Assembly: GCA_031257995.1 (NCBI GenBank)
Contig: JAIRNN010000001.1
Location: forward strand, 1-14,630
Length of the DNA stretch: 14,630 nucleotides
Source of the DNA: Spirochaetaceae bacterium
Lineage (GTDB): Bacteria; Spirochaetota; Spirochaetia; Treponematales; Breznakiellaceae
Direction: 5' to 3'
Shown: positions 7,762 through 14,473 of the stretch, piece after piece
How positions within the stretch are numbered: position 1 is the stretch's first letter
Layout of the letters: each line of letters starts with the position of its first letter
Position numbers and translations under genes: made by a program
The notes under the pieces: model-generated
Told to the model about the DNA's origin: nothing
The model's database searches: none
What the model saw: only the letters and a program-made list of their open reading frames with translations

Positions 7762-7910
7762 GGCCCCACAAGGGCTTTCAAGAGTCTCCCCTGACAAGAA
7801 ACAGGAGCCTGTCCCCCTGCGGGGGAAAGGAAACGGCGTTCTCTCCCCCGTAGGGGGAAACCGCCGCCTGTTCCCCCTACGCCGCCCCCAAGAAAAGCCC
7901 CTGTGGGGCC
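7762..7910. repeat. 149-bp element with 17-bp terminal inverted repeats between gguA and gguB
   Basis: Positions 7762-7778 and 7894-7910 are inverted copies of GGCCCCACARGGGCTTT, matching at 16 of 17 bases. Between them are further short palindromes such as CCCCTGCGGGG and CCCCCGTAGGGGG. The right end reaches the first base of the gguA stop codon. The element has no coding potential and resembles a MITE or compound REP element. Confidence 0.7.
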
Positions 7911-9469
7911 TAGTTGGAGAGGATGTGGCCCATAATCTCCTCTTGGGTCGCCGTCTTGCTGTCCAGACAGGCGGTGATCCGCCCCTCGCTCATCACATAG
8001 ATGCGGTCGCTCATACCGATAATCTCAGGCATTTCGCTCGAGATGAGAATACAGGCGATACCCTGCGCCGCCAGATCGTTGATGATCGTGTAAATCTCGT
8101 GCTTCGCGCCCACGTCGATCCCCCGCGTCGGCTCGTCCAGAATCAGAATACGCGGATCGGAGAAGAGCCACTTTGCCAGCACCACCTTCTGCTGGTTCCC
8201 GCCGGAGAGATTCCCCGCCAACTGCAAGATAGACGGCGTTTTGACGTTGAGCTTCTTCCGGTACCCTTCCGCCGCCAGAATCTCCTCATGCTCGTTGACC
8301 ACCGTGTTAAACAACGAATCGCGCGCGATCTTCTTGAGCCGGGCCAGCACCGTGTTCTCCTTGATCGTCTCGATCAGCACGAGCCCGAACTCCTTCCGGT
8401 CCTCGGTTACATACGAAAGCCCCGCCTCAATTGCCTGAGGAATCGAATCAAGGGCGACTTCCTTCCCGTTGATAAGCGTCTTCCCCGTGATATGGTCGCC
8501 GTAGTACTTGCCGAAAATGCTCGTCGCCAGTTCGGTGCGTCCCGACCCCACGAGCCCCGCAAGCCCCACCACTTCCCCGGCCCGCACCGTCAGGTTCACG
8601 CCGTCCAGCTTCTTCCGCTCGGGATCGTCCGGGTTGTAGACCGTCCAGTCCTTCACCTCGAACATCACGTCCCCGATCGGACTCGACCGTTTAGGAAACC
8701 GGTCTGTGATCTCCCGGCCCACCATCCCCTTGATGATACGGTCTTCGCTGATCGACGCCTTCCCCGCCGCATCCCGTTCCACCGGCAGCGTCTCGATCGT
8801 CTTCCCGTCCCGCAAGATGGTGATCGTGTCCGCCACCTCCGCGATCTCGTTCAGCTTGTGGGAGATCAGCACCGACGAGATGTTTTGCTGATCCCGCAGT
8901 TCCCGCAATATTTGGAGCAGGTGTTCGCTGTCGTTCTCGTTGAGCGCCGATGTCGGTTCATCCAGAACAAGAATCTTCGCGTCCTTCGCCAGCGCCTTGG
9001 CAATCTCCACCAATTGCTGCTTCCCCACCCCCAGCTTGTTCACCGGCAGATTCGGATTTTCGTTCAGCCCCAGCTTCCGCATATAAATGAGCGCGTCTTC
9101 GCGCGTCTTATCCCAGTTAATGATGTTGTGTTTTGCCCGCTCGTCCCCCAGAAAGATATTTTCCGCGATAGAAAGATACGGGCTCAGGGCAAGTTCCTGG
9201 TGAATAACCACCACCCCGACTTTCTCACTCTGCTTGATGTCGGAAAAAGCGCACACCGCCCCGTCAAACATGATTTCGCCCTCGTAGGACCCGCGCGGAT
9301 ACACACCGGAGAGAACCTTCATCAACGTAGACTTCCCCGCCCCGTTTTCGCCCACCAGCGCGTGAATTTCCCGCCTCTTCACCGCGAGATTCACCTTATC
9401 CAGCGCCACCACGCCGGGAAACGTCTTCGTAATCCCCTTCATTTCAAGCAAAACCGCCTGATCCGCCAT
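7910..9469 (-). CDS. gguA: Multiple-monosaccharide ABC transporter ATP-binding protein (GguA-like)
   Basis: GguA hydrolyses ATP on the cytoplasmic face to drive sugar import through GguB. The 519-residue protein is a tandem of two ATPase domains, as in XylG, MglA and RbsA. Domain one has Walker A GENGAGKST (residues 40-48), a degenerate signature LGVGKQQ (146-152) and Walker B ending LDEPTSAL (D170, E171). Domain two has GLVGSGRTE (305-313), in which the Walker A lysine is absent as usual for this family, then LSGGNQQ (421-427) and LDEPTRGID (D445, E446). The start has GGAG 6 bases upstream. It lies 531 bases after chvE, so the genes may share the chvE promoter, but the hairpin-rich gap probably lowers expression relative to chvE. 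Confidence 0.93.
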   Translation of the reverse strand: MADQAVLLEMKGITKTFPGVVALDKVNLAVKRREIHALVGENGAGKSTLMKVLSGVYPRGSYEGEIMFDGAVCAFSDIKQSEKVGVVVIHQELALSPYLSIAENIFLGDERAKHNIINWDKTREDALIYMRKLGLNENPNLPVNKLGVGKQQLVEIAKALAKDAKILVLDEPTSALNENDSEHLLQILRELRDQQNISSVLISHKLNEIAEVADTITILRDGKTIETLPVERDAAGKASISEDRIIKGMVGREITDRFPKRSSPIGDVMFEVKDWTVYNPDDPERKKLDGVNLTVRAGEVVGLAGLVGSGRTELATSIFGKYYGDHITGKTLINGKEVALDSIPQAIEAGLSYVTEDRKEFGLVLIETIKENTVLARLKKIARDSLFNTVVNEHEEILAAEGYRKKLNVKTPSILQLAGNLSGGNQQKVVLAKWLFSDPRILILDEPTRGIDVGAKHEIYTIINDLAAQGIACILISSEMPEIIGMSDRIYVMSEGRITACLDSKTATQEEIMGHILSN

Positions 9470-9528
9470 ACAACACTCCTCTCTATTGAAATATCAAACC
9501 GGGAACCAGAAAAAAAAAACACGGAGAA

Positions 9529-9978
9529 GGGGGAAGTCTCCCCCTGCCTCCAGACTTGCTCCGGGCCAATGCTTGCTCCGCAAGTATGCCCTCCGCAATT
9601 CTTCCGGCACCCCCTCTCCTAGGGGTTCCACCCCTAAAACCCCTGCGACCGTAACGCCCCCGCTTCCATCACTTTCCCCCTTCCATTCGCGAAGGCATCA
9701 ATGATGCCCCGCCCCCACCCGCGGGTTTCACCGAACCGCAAAAGTCCCCGATTACCGGATACTTTGTTTCAACGCGCCGCTCGCGAAATCCGCCGCCGGG
9801 CCCAATCCGGGGGCCGTTATCCGGCCGCACCCTCGCGCCGGGATTGGGGGGCGTTGCGGGGGGACTCCCCCGCTGAGGGGGGTGCCGGATGTCCAAACGG
9901 AGGGAGGTGCGGACACGCCTTTAGGCGTGGACGTATCGACCGGAGAGCGGACAGGAGGCAGGGGGGGAGACTTCCCCC
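9529..9978. repeat. Nested inverted repeats filling the chvE-gguA gap
   Basis: The 531-base gap (9470-10000) has no credible gene. Its outer arms are 9529-9551 and 9954-9978, inverted copies that differ only by two extra Gs in one G-run. A second, inner pair reads TCCGGCACCCCCTC on the left (from about 9601) and its complement on the right (about 9876-9890), with one extra G. A third pair, CCGTAACGCCCCCG against its near complement around 9847-9860, lies inside that. A 6-bp hairpin, GGCATC-AAT-GATGCC, sits near 9692-9706. The region thus looks like one large imperfect palindrome or several repeats inserted into each other. Confidence 0.7.
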
Positions 9979-10000
9979 GCCTGTTTACCCTTCACCTCTT

Positions 10001-11098
10001 TTACAGTCCAAGCTCCGCCCTGGTGTGATAACCGGTGTCGATAACATCCTTTTGCACATTGTCTTTGGTAACGATGACGGAATCGAGCAACAGGGACGGG
10101 ACGATTTTCGCGCCGTTGTTGTAACTCGTGGTGTCAAGGCCCGTGGGTGTCTTGCCCGACAGGATGGTGTCAACCAGCGTAACGGTGGCCGCGCCCAAGG
10201 AGCGGGTGTCTTTCAACACCGTGGCATACTGCTCGCCGGCAAGAATAGACTTGACGGAAGCGACAATGCAGTCCTGGCCGCCCACCACCGGGAGGGGCTT
10301 GCCGGGGGTACTGCCGTAACCGACGGCTTTGCAGGCTTCGAGGGTCGAGAGGCTGATCGGATCGTAGGGAGAGAGTATCCCGTTCAGTACCACGTTGCCT
10401 GAATAGTAGGCCGAGAGCAGGTTTTCCATACGCTTCTGAGCTTCCGCCGCATCCCAGCGCAAGGTGCCGATGACCGCCCGGTCTATCTGGCCGGAGGGTA
10501 CTTTCAGTACGCCCTTGTCAAAGTAGGGTTTGAGCCTGTCCATCGCGCCGTTGTAGAAGCCGACCGAGTTGTTGTCGTCGGGCGACCCGGCGAACAGTTC
10601 GACAATCACCGGATTCGCGGCGGTCGCCTGATCCAGCTTGAGGCCAGTAACAAGGATATCGCCCATCTGCACGCCCACCTTGTAGTTGTCGAAGGACACA
10701 TAGTAGTCCACGTTGGGCGACTGCATGAGCAGCCGGTCATACGAGATGATGGGAATCTTGGCCGCCTTCGCGTTGGCGAGCTGGTTGGACAGGGCCGAGC
10801 CGTCGATGGACGCGATGACCAGAACTTTTACCCCCTTGGTGATCAGGTCATCAATCTGGCGGGTCTGGGTGGGGATGTCGTCGTCCGAATACTGCAGGTC
10901 TACGGTGTAGCCCAACTTCTCCAGCCCCTCCTTGACCGCGTTGCCGTCCTTGATCCAGCGTTCCTCAGACCGCGTAGGCATCACCACGCCTACCAAGCCT
11001 TTTCCGCTGTCCTGGGCCTTTTGCCCACCCGAAAAGACCATTCCCGCCGCAACCAGCAGGAATACCGACACTGCAAACATTTTTTGCAAGTACTTCAT
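10001..11098 (-). CDS. chvE: Periplasmic sugar-binding protein (ChvE-like)
   Basis: This is the periplasmic receptor that captures monosaccharides and hands them to GguB. The 365-residue protein resembles Agrobacterium ChvE in the stretches GVVMPTRSEERWIKDG, LQYSDDDIPTQTRQIDDLI, KGVKVLVIASIDG and NVDYYVSFDNYKVGVQMG, which span the type 1 periplasmic-binding fold. The N-terminus MKYLQKMFAVSVFLLVAAG is a signal peptide. No lipobox cysteine follows, so cleavage by signal peptidase I is likely, probably near VFSGG. The ATG at 11098 is chosen over a TTG four codons upstream because that TTG overlaps the GGAGG ribosome binding site, which lies 6 bases before the ATG. It is the first gene of the transporter set and has a strong upstream promoter. 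The sugar bound cannot be told from sequence alone; xylose, glucose, galactose or arabinose are typical. Confidence 0.93.
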   Translation of the reverse strand: MKYLQKMFAVSVFLLVAAGMVFSGGQKAQDSGKGLVGVVMPTRSEERWIKDGNAVKEGLEKLGYTVDLQYSDDDIPTQTRQIDDLITKGVKVLVIASIDGSALSNQLANAKAAKIPIISYDRLLMQSPNVDYYVSFDNYKVGVQMGDILVTGLKLDQATAANPVIVELFAGSPDDNNSVGFYNGAMDRLKPYFDKGVLKVPSGQIDRAVIGTLRWDAAEAQKRMENLLSAYYSGNVVLNGILSPYDPISLSTLEACKAVGYGSTPGKPLPVVGGQDCIVASVKSILAGEQYATVLKDTRSLGAATVTLVDTILSGKTPTGLDTTSYNNGAKIVPSLLLDSVIVTKDNVQKDVIDTGYHTRAELGL

Positions 11099-11181
11099 TT
11101 TTTCCTCCAATTGAAAAAATTTTCGTCAACGTACGATGCGCGTACAACGTGCGTGTTCGTTCACATCGCGATAACGTATCA

Positions 11182-11250
11182 ATCTTACAACAGCTTTTTT
11201 GTGTTGTCAAGTACTTTTTTCATTTTTTTTCAAAGATTTGAGTTTTTTTT
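11182..11250 (-). promoter_or_regulatory. Promoter of chvE with A-tract upstream region
   Basis: On the minus strand TTGACA (11210-11205) is a perfect -35 box. A 17-base spacer leads to TAAGAT (11187-11182), a four-of-six -10 box. Upstream of the -35 are three A-tracts (T-runs at 11215-11220, 11223-11230 and 11243-11250 on the plus strand), spaced by roughly one and two helical turns, like an UP element or bent DNA. The leader to the chvE ATG is about 80 bases and contains ACGTACGATGCGCGTACA, a partly symmetric stretch that could be an operator. Confidence 0.7.
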
Positions 11251-11720
11251 GCGGAAAAAGCGGGCCTTACCACAGTTGTCCACAAATGGCACCTTACGAT
11301 GGCGACACAGATAAAGCAGATGAACGCGGATTCCTGTTTGGTAGATTCGTGTTCTACCGACATTCTCTCTGTTCCGCTAACCCTCAAAAAAATTTAACCG
11401 CCAAAGCGCAGAAGGTTTTTACCGAAAGAGCCTGTTTCAAAACTTACTCGTGTTTTGAAACAGGCTCGACAACTTTGCGCCTTACCGACAGTCCGTCTGT
11501 TTTGATAGCCTTCCCTATTTCCTGTTAAGCCGACAGCCCACACAACAGCCAACGCCATCCTTATTCGCCTTCTGACCGGAGCCCTGTTGCATTTATCTAT
11601 GGTAAACCCAATGGGCACCGTGCCGCCCCGGAGTAAACCAAGATCCTGTCCGGGGTAGCGGTGTCGGAACGCCGCCCTTCACTTTTTTCTTCGGCTACCG
11701 TTGTGATTGTTATCTGTGAC
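11251..11720. other. Gene-free stretch with repeats and foldable segments
   Basis: I see no convincing gene here. It contains a copy of the dispersed motif GATGGCGACACAGA at 11298-11311, identical to 14327-14340. A perfect 16-bp inverted repeat with an 8-base loop lies at 11428-11467. A nested stem follows, CACCG (11616-11620) with CGGTG (11659-11663) enclosing CCCCGGA (11626-11632) with TCCGGGG (11649-11655). A single DnaA-box-like TTGTCCACA is at 11276-11284. The short frame at 11394-11618 on the minus strand runs through the hairpin and is probably not a gene. Confidence 0.55.
11428..11467. repeat. Perfect 16-bp inverted repeat
   Basis: GAGCCTGTTTCAAAAC (11428-11443) and its exact complement (11452-11467) enclose TTACTCGT. 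No T-run follows on either strand, so it is unlikely to be a plain terminator. A REP-like element or part of a folded RNA are alternatives. Confidence 0.85.
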
Positions 11721-11758
11721 GGGGGCTGCCGGGGATTTCCCCCGGCAGCCCCCTTTTT
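11721..11758 (+). terminator. Strong intrinsic terminator without an obvious upstream gene
   Basis: GGGGGCTGCCGGGG (11721-11734) and CCCCGGCAGCCCCC (11740-11753) form a perfect 14-bp stem with an ATTTC loop, directly followed by five Ts. It points along the plus strand, where no coding gene lies upstream in the window for thousands of bases. On the minus strand no T-run follows, although it could still act as a barrier downstream of the RAYT-like gene. Confidence 0.8.
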
Positions 11759-11910
11759 ACAAAATAGCATGAAGTATCTGTGGTTCTATGTGATTAATGC
11801 CGTGATTGATGCTGAAAACGTTGCGGCGCGGACAGACTTCTCTTGCGGTCATCTGGGCCGGAAGCGTTGAGGCGGTCTGTAACCTCCTTTTTGGCCGTGA
11901 TCCGGGGCGG

Positions 11911-12420
11911 TTATCCCGGCGGAGACGCGGGTTTGGCGGCGTTTCGGGCAGAAAACCGGGTTGTTATCGTCATCCCGGGCGACCTAAGGCTGTCCCAACT
12001 CAAGATGTAGGCCATCGCCCCAGCTACCGGCGTGTTGGCCGACTTGTCTATAACCGCCCAGTCCGCCTCTTCCGCCCGCTCAGGCGGCTCCCCGTCCAAG
12101 ATCTCCGACTCGTACCGTTCTCCCCAAACGTGCCCCCTCCGTCCCGCGATTATGTTGAACCGTAAAGAAAACGTTTGTTTCAGCAGCTGCATTATCAGCG
12201 GCAGCATAAAGCCGTCTTCGGGCTTAATGTAGAACGTGAGCCACGCGCCTTCAAGCCTGAGCCCGCGCATCTCGAATGGATAACGCTTCTTGATCTCGCG
12301 GAGTACGCGGTGGAGCAGCACTTTCGCCCACGGCAGCCGGAACAGGGGCTCGCCGATATTGACCTCTGTCCCTACGTTGTACCATACATTTTGCGCGAGT
12401 TTTCGTCGTTTCTGTTTCAT
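11911..12420 (-). CDS. RAYT-like (IS200/Y1-fold) protein lacking the usual catalytic motif
   Basis: REP-associated tyrosine transposases are HUH nucleases that act on short palindromic repeats. The 169-residue protein has their general layout: RRKLAQNVWYNVGTEVN near the N-terminus, a central helix region, and FNIIAGRRGHVWGERYESEIL (about residues 88-108), which matches the FN...GR.GHVW..R....IL signature. Where the family has a His-x-His pair followed by a hydrophobic strand, this protein reads WLTFYIKPEDG (residues 60-70), with no histidine. The later YI..NP-like region reads WAVIDKSANTPVAG (121-134), with tryptophan where a catalytic tyrosine might be. It may therefore be inactive or a divergent branch. 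No clear ribosome binding site precedes the ATG. It is flanked by palindromes on both sides. Recognition is from memory of the family, without a search. Confidence 0.6.
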   Translation of the reverse strand: MKQKRRKLAQNVWYNVGTEVNIGEPLFRLPWAKVLLHRVLREIKKRYPFEMRGLRLEGAWLTFYIKPEDGFMLPLIMQLLKQTFSLRFNIIAGRRGHVWGERYESEILDGEPPERAEEADWAVIDKSANTPVAGAMAYILSWDSLRSPGMTITTRFSARNAAKPASPPG

Positions 12421-12903
12421 AACTATATATATGCGGTTACCAGCCGTATTGCTTTAATCAAACGGAAAAAAAGTGCGAAAAAAGTGAAAAAATCGCAGTT
12501 TTGAAACAGAGTCTATGCGTTTATGGAAAAAAGCAGAATGTTGTTTACAGACCGGTAGAATGGCGTTATCATAACATGGTTGAAAAGGTCAAAAAATGGC
12601 GGCAACAGGGCATTGGTCGCAAAACGCCAACGTTTGGGTGTTCGGTGAAAAGCGGGGGCGCGTTGAATCCCCTATCCCCACCTCCGATTGCCGTTCCCCG
12701 CAGAGGGGTAGCGTAAGACCGTGCGGAGGGAGGCACGACCGGAGCGTGGGCTGGAGCGAGGGGGAGACGGGGCCCGTTGCGTTTATCTGTGATGGAGCGT
12801 TTTTTGTGCCCCGCACCGTGTCGCAGAAATACCATAAACGCGCTCAACGTTTCGCGCGAGGCATTGGGTGTCTCCTTTTTATAGTGTAGAGAGACGAAAA
12901 ACG
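12421..12903. other. Gap between the RAYT-like gene and xdhB
   Basis: The two genes diverge from this 483-base gap, so both promoters should lie here. The A-rich left part (12460-12500) has two ACTTTTTT-type runs on the minus strand. The right part carries dispersed repeat copy C. Before xdhB, TATAGT at about 12881-12886 is a possible -10 box, but no good -35 box is found at the right distance. I see no additional gene. Confidence 0.5.
12697..12768 (+). repeat. Dispersed GC-rich repeat, copy C
   Basis: This has the same two blocks as 126-181, in the same order and orientation, but with about 24 extra bases between them. The extra piece, which contains GCGGAGGGAGGCACGACCGGAGCG, resembles part of the chvE-gguA gap near 9894-9950. 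The three places therefore share modules of one repeat family. Confidence 0.75.
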
Positions 12904-13815
12904 ATGTATGATATAGAAGCGATATATGAGGCGGACTCGGTTTCTCACGCCGTTGAGTTGCTGCGTTCCCATCCGGGGGCGCGGGTGATTGCTGGGGGTA
13001 GCGACGTGCTGATCCAGGTACGCGAGGGGCGGCTTGCCGGGACAGTGCTGGTGAGTATTCACTGCTTGGATGAGTTGCGCGGAGTATGCTTGGCAGAGGA
13101 CGGGGCACTTTGTATCGGGGCACTCACGAGTTTTTCGCATGTTTCGGCGGATCCGCTTATCCGGCGGCATATCGCGGTGCTGGGCGAGGCTGCGGATACG
13201 GTGGGCGGACCGCAAATCAGGAATATCGGCACCATCGGCGGGAATGTCTGTAACGGCGTAACTTCGGCGGATACCGCGTCTACGCTGGTCGCTTACGAGG
13301 CAGTGATGGAGTATACCGGGCCGGAGGGGGCGCACCGTGTGCCGATTGCGAAACACTATGTCGCCGCCGGGAAAACGGCTCTCGCCTCCGATGAGATTCT
13401 TACCGCGATCATCATCCCCCAAGAGAGTTACGCGGGCACGGCGGGGCATTATATCAAATACGCGATGCGGGAGGCCCTCGACATCGCGACGATCGGCTGT
13501 TCGGCAAACATCCGGCTTTCGGTTGACAGGACGATTATCGAACGTTTGCGTTTGGCCTATGGGGTTGCCGGGCCGGTACCGACGCGGGCTTTCAGCGCGG
13601 AGGCGGCGGCAAACGGGAAGGTAGCGGACGCGGACACAGTGGAGAAGGCGGCTCAGGCGGTTCTGGACGACATAAAACCGCGTAACAGTTGGCGGGCAAG
13701 CGCGGCATTCCGTTCCCATCTGGCGGTGGAAATGGCGAGGCGGACGATCACCGAGGCTATCGCTCGCGCAAGATTGGGCGCCGGAACAACGACTATAGCA
13801 GGAGGCGGTCTATGA
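12904..13815 (+). CDS. xdhB: Xanthine dehydrogenase FAD-binding subunit
   Basis: This subunit holds FAD and passes electrons from the iron-sulfur subunit to the acceptor during oxidation of hypoxanthine or xanthine. The 303-residue protein is close to E. coli XdhB in order and wording. It starts MYDIEAIYEADSVSHAVELL, has the FAD loop IAGGSDVLIQ (residues 29-38), GPQIRNIGTIGGNVCNG (about 102-118) and the C-terminal RNSWRASAAFR pattern. The ATG at 12904 is preferred over a GTG twelve codons upstream because homologues begin at this methionine; the ribosome binding site (GAGAG, 10 bases upstream) is weak. Its stop overlaps the xdhC start by 4 bases (ATGA). The molybdenum subunit gene is not upstream or downstream within the window. 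A carbon monoxide dehydrogenase-type or other molybdenum hydroxylase is the alternative, but the E. coli XdhB likeness is strong. Confidence 0.92.
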   Translation: MYDIEAIYEADSVSHAVELLRSHPGARVIAGGSDVLIQVREGRLAGTVLVSIHCLDELRGVCLAEDGALCIGALTSFSHVSADPLIRRHIAVLGEAADTVGGPQIRNIGTIGGNVCNGVTSADTASTLVAYEAVMEYTGPEGAHRVPIAKHYVAAGKTALASDEILTAIIIPQESYAGTAGHYIKYAMREALDIATIGCSANIRLSVDRTIIERLRLAYGVAGPVPTRAFSAEAAANGKVADADTVEKAAQAVLDDIKPRNSWRASAAFRSHLAVEMARRTITEAIARARLGAGTTTIAGGGL

Positions 13816-14306
13816 CAAAATTGATTCGGTGTACGATCAACGGCGCGAAACGGGAAACCACGGTGGACGTGCGCGCGTCCCTCATCGATATGCTGCGGAA
13901 CGATTACCGGCTCACCAGTGTCAAAAAGGGCTGCGAAGTCGGTGAATGCGGCGCGTGTAACGTTATCATCGACGGCGAGTGCTACAACTCCTGCATCTAT
14001 CTGGCGATCTGGGCCGACGGCAAACACATCACTACTACCGAAGGCCTCATCAGTCTTGACGGCGAACTCTCCACCCTGCAACAGGCATTCATCGACGAAG
14101 GCGCGATCCAGTGCGGTTTCTGCACGCCGGGCTTCCTCATGAGCGCGAAAGAAATCATTGATTCAGGCCGTCCTTACACCGATGCCGAACTCAAAAAAGC
14201 ACTCTCCGGTCATCTTTGCCGCTGTACCGGCTACCAAAACATCTTCCGGGCGGTGCAGAAACTGATAAATCGCCGCTCGTGCCGCATTGTGGCGAATGGA
14301 AACTGA
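13812..14306 (+). CDS. xdhC: Xanthine dehydrogenase iron-sulfur subunit
   Basis: This subunit carries two 2Fe-2S clusters that relay electrons from the molybdenum site to FAD in XdhB. The 164-residue protein shows the plant-ferredoxin-type cluster motif GCEVGECGAC with C41, C46, C49 and C61, and the second cluster motif QCGFCTPG...LCRCTGYQ with C101, C104, C136 and C138. All eight ligands are present. Length and order match E. coli XdhC. A GGAGG lies 6 bases before the ATG, inside the end of xdhB, so the two are translationally coupled. The last residues after QKLINR are variable in the family. No further gene follows before the window ends, so the catalytic partner must be encoded elsewhere or beyond the edge. 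Confidence 0.94.
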   Translation: MTKLIRCTINGAKRETTVDVRASLIDMLRNDYRLTSVKKGCEVGECGACNVIIDGECYNSCIYLAIWADGKHITTTEGLISLDGELSTLQQAFIDEGAIQCGFCTPGFLMSAKEIIDSGRPYTDAELKKALSGHLCRCTGYQNIFRAVQKLINRRSCRIVANGN

Positions 14307-14321
14307 TTTTATCACGTTGAA

Positions 14322-14473
14322 CTACAGATGGCGACACAGAGGGGACAGATGGGCGTAGATTCTTCACCCTGTACATTTCTTAATCTATGAAATCTGGATA
14401 ATCTGTGGACCTTTTTTATCCGCGCTAGTCCGCGTCAATCCGCAGACTCTTTTATCCGTGTTTATCTGTGCTC
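14322..14473. repeat. Dispersed repeat with 10-bp periodic motif after xdhC
   Basis: GATGGCGACACAGA at 14327-14340 repeats 11298-11311 exactly. Further right, 14419-14473 is built from decamers of the type TCCGCGNNNN: two perfect steps, a third, a 6-base interruption, then TTTATCCGTG, TTTATCTGTG and CTCATCCGCG. The right part is a partial inverted counterpart of the left part, so the whole may be one imperfect palindrome. It has no coding potential. Confidence 0.65.

Noticed and set aside
7925..9622. Long open frame on the plus strand opposite gguA
   Set aside because: It is antisense to a clearly recognised ATPase gene, is rich in Arg, His, Pro and Gln as expected from the complement of GC-rich coding DNA, and shows no family signature.
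11276..11284. DnaA-box-like TTGTCCACA as a sign of a replication origin
   Set aside because: It is a single box, with no cluster, no A+T-rich unwinding region pattern and no dnaA, dnaN or gidA nearby.
12569..13123. Minus-strand frame across repeat copy C and the xdhB start
   Set aside because: It is made of repeat sequence and the complement of xdhB, with low-complexity composition.
12844..13719. Long open frame on the minus strand opposite xdhB
   Set aside because: It is antisense to a well-supported gene and arginine-rich, with no recognisable motif.
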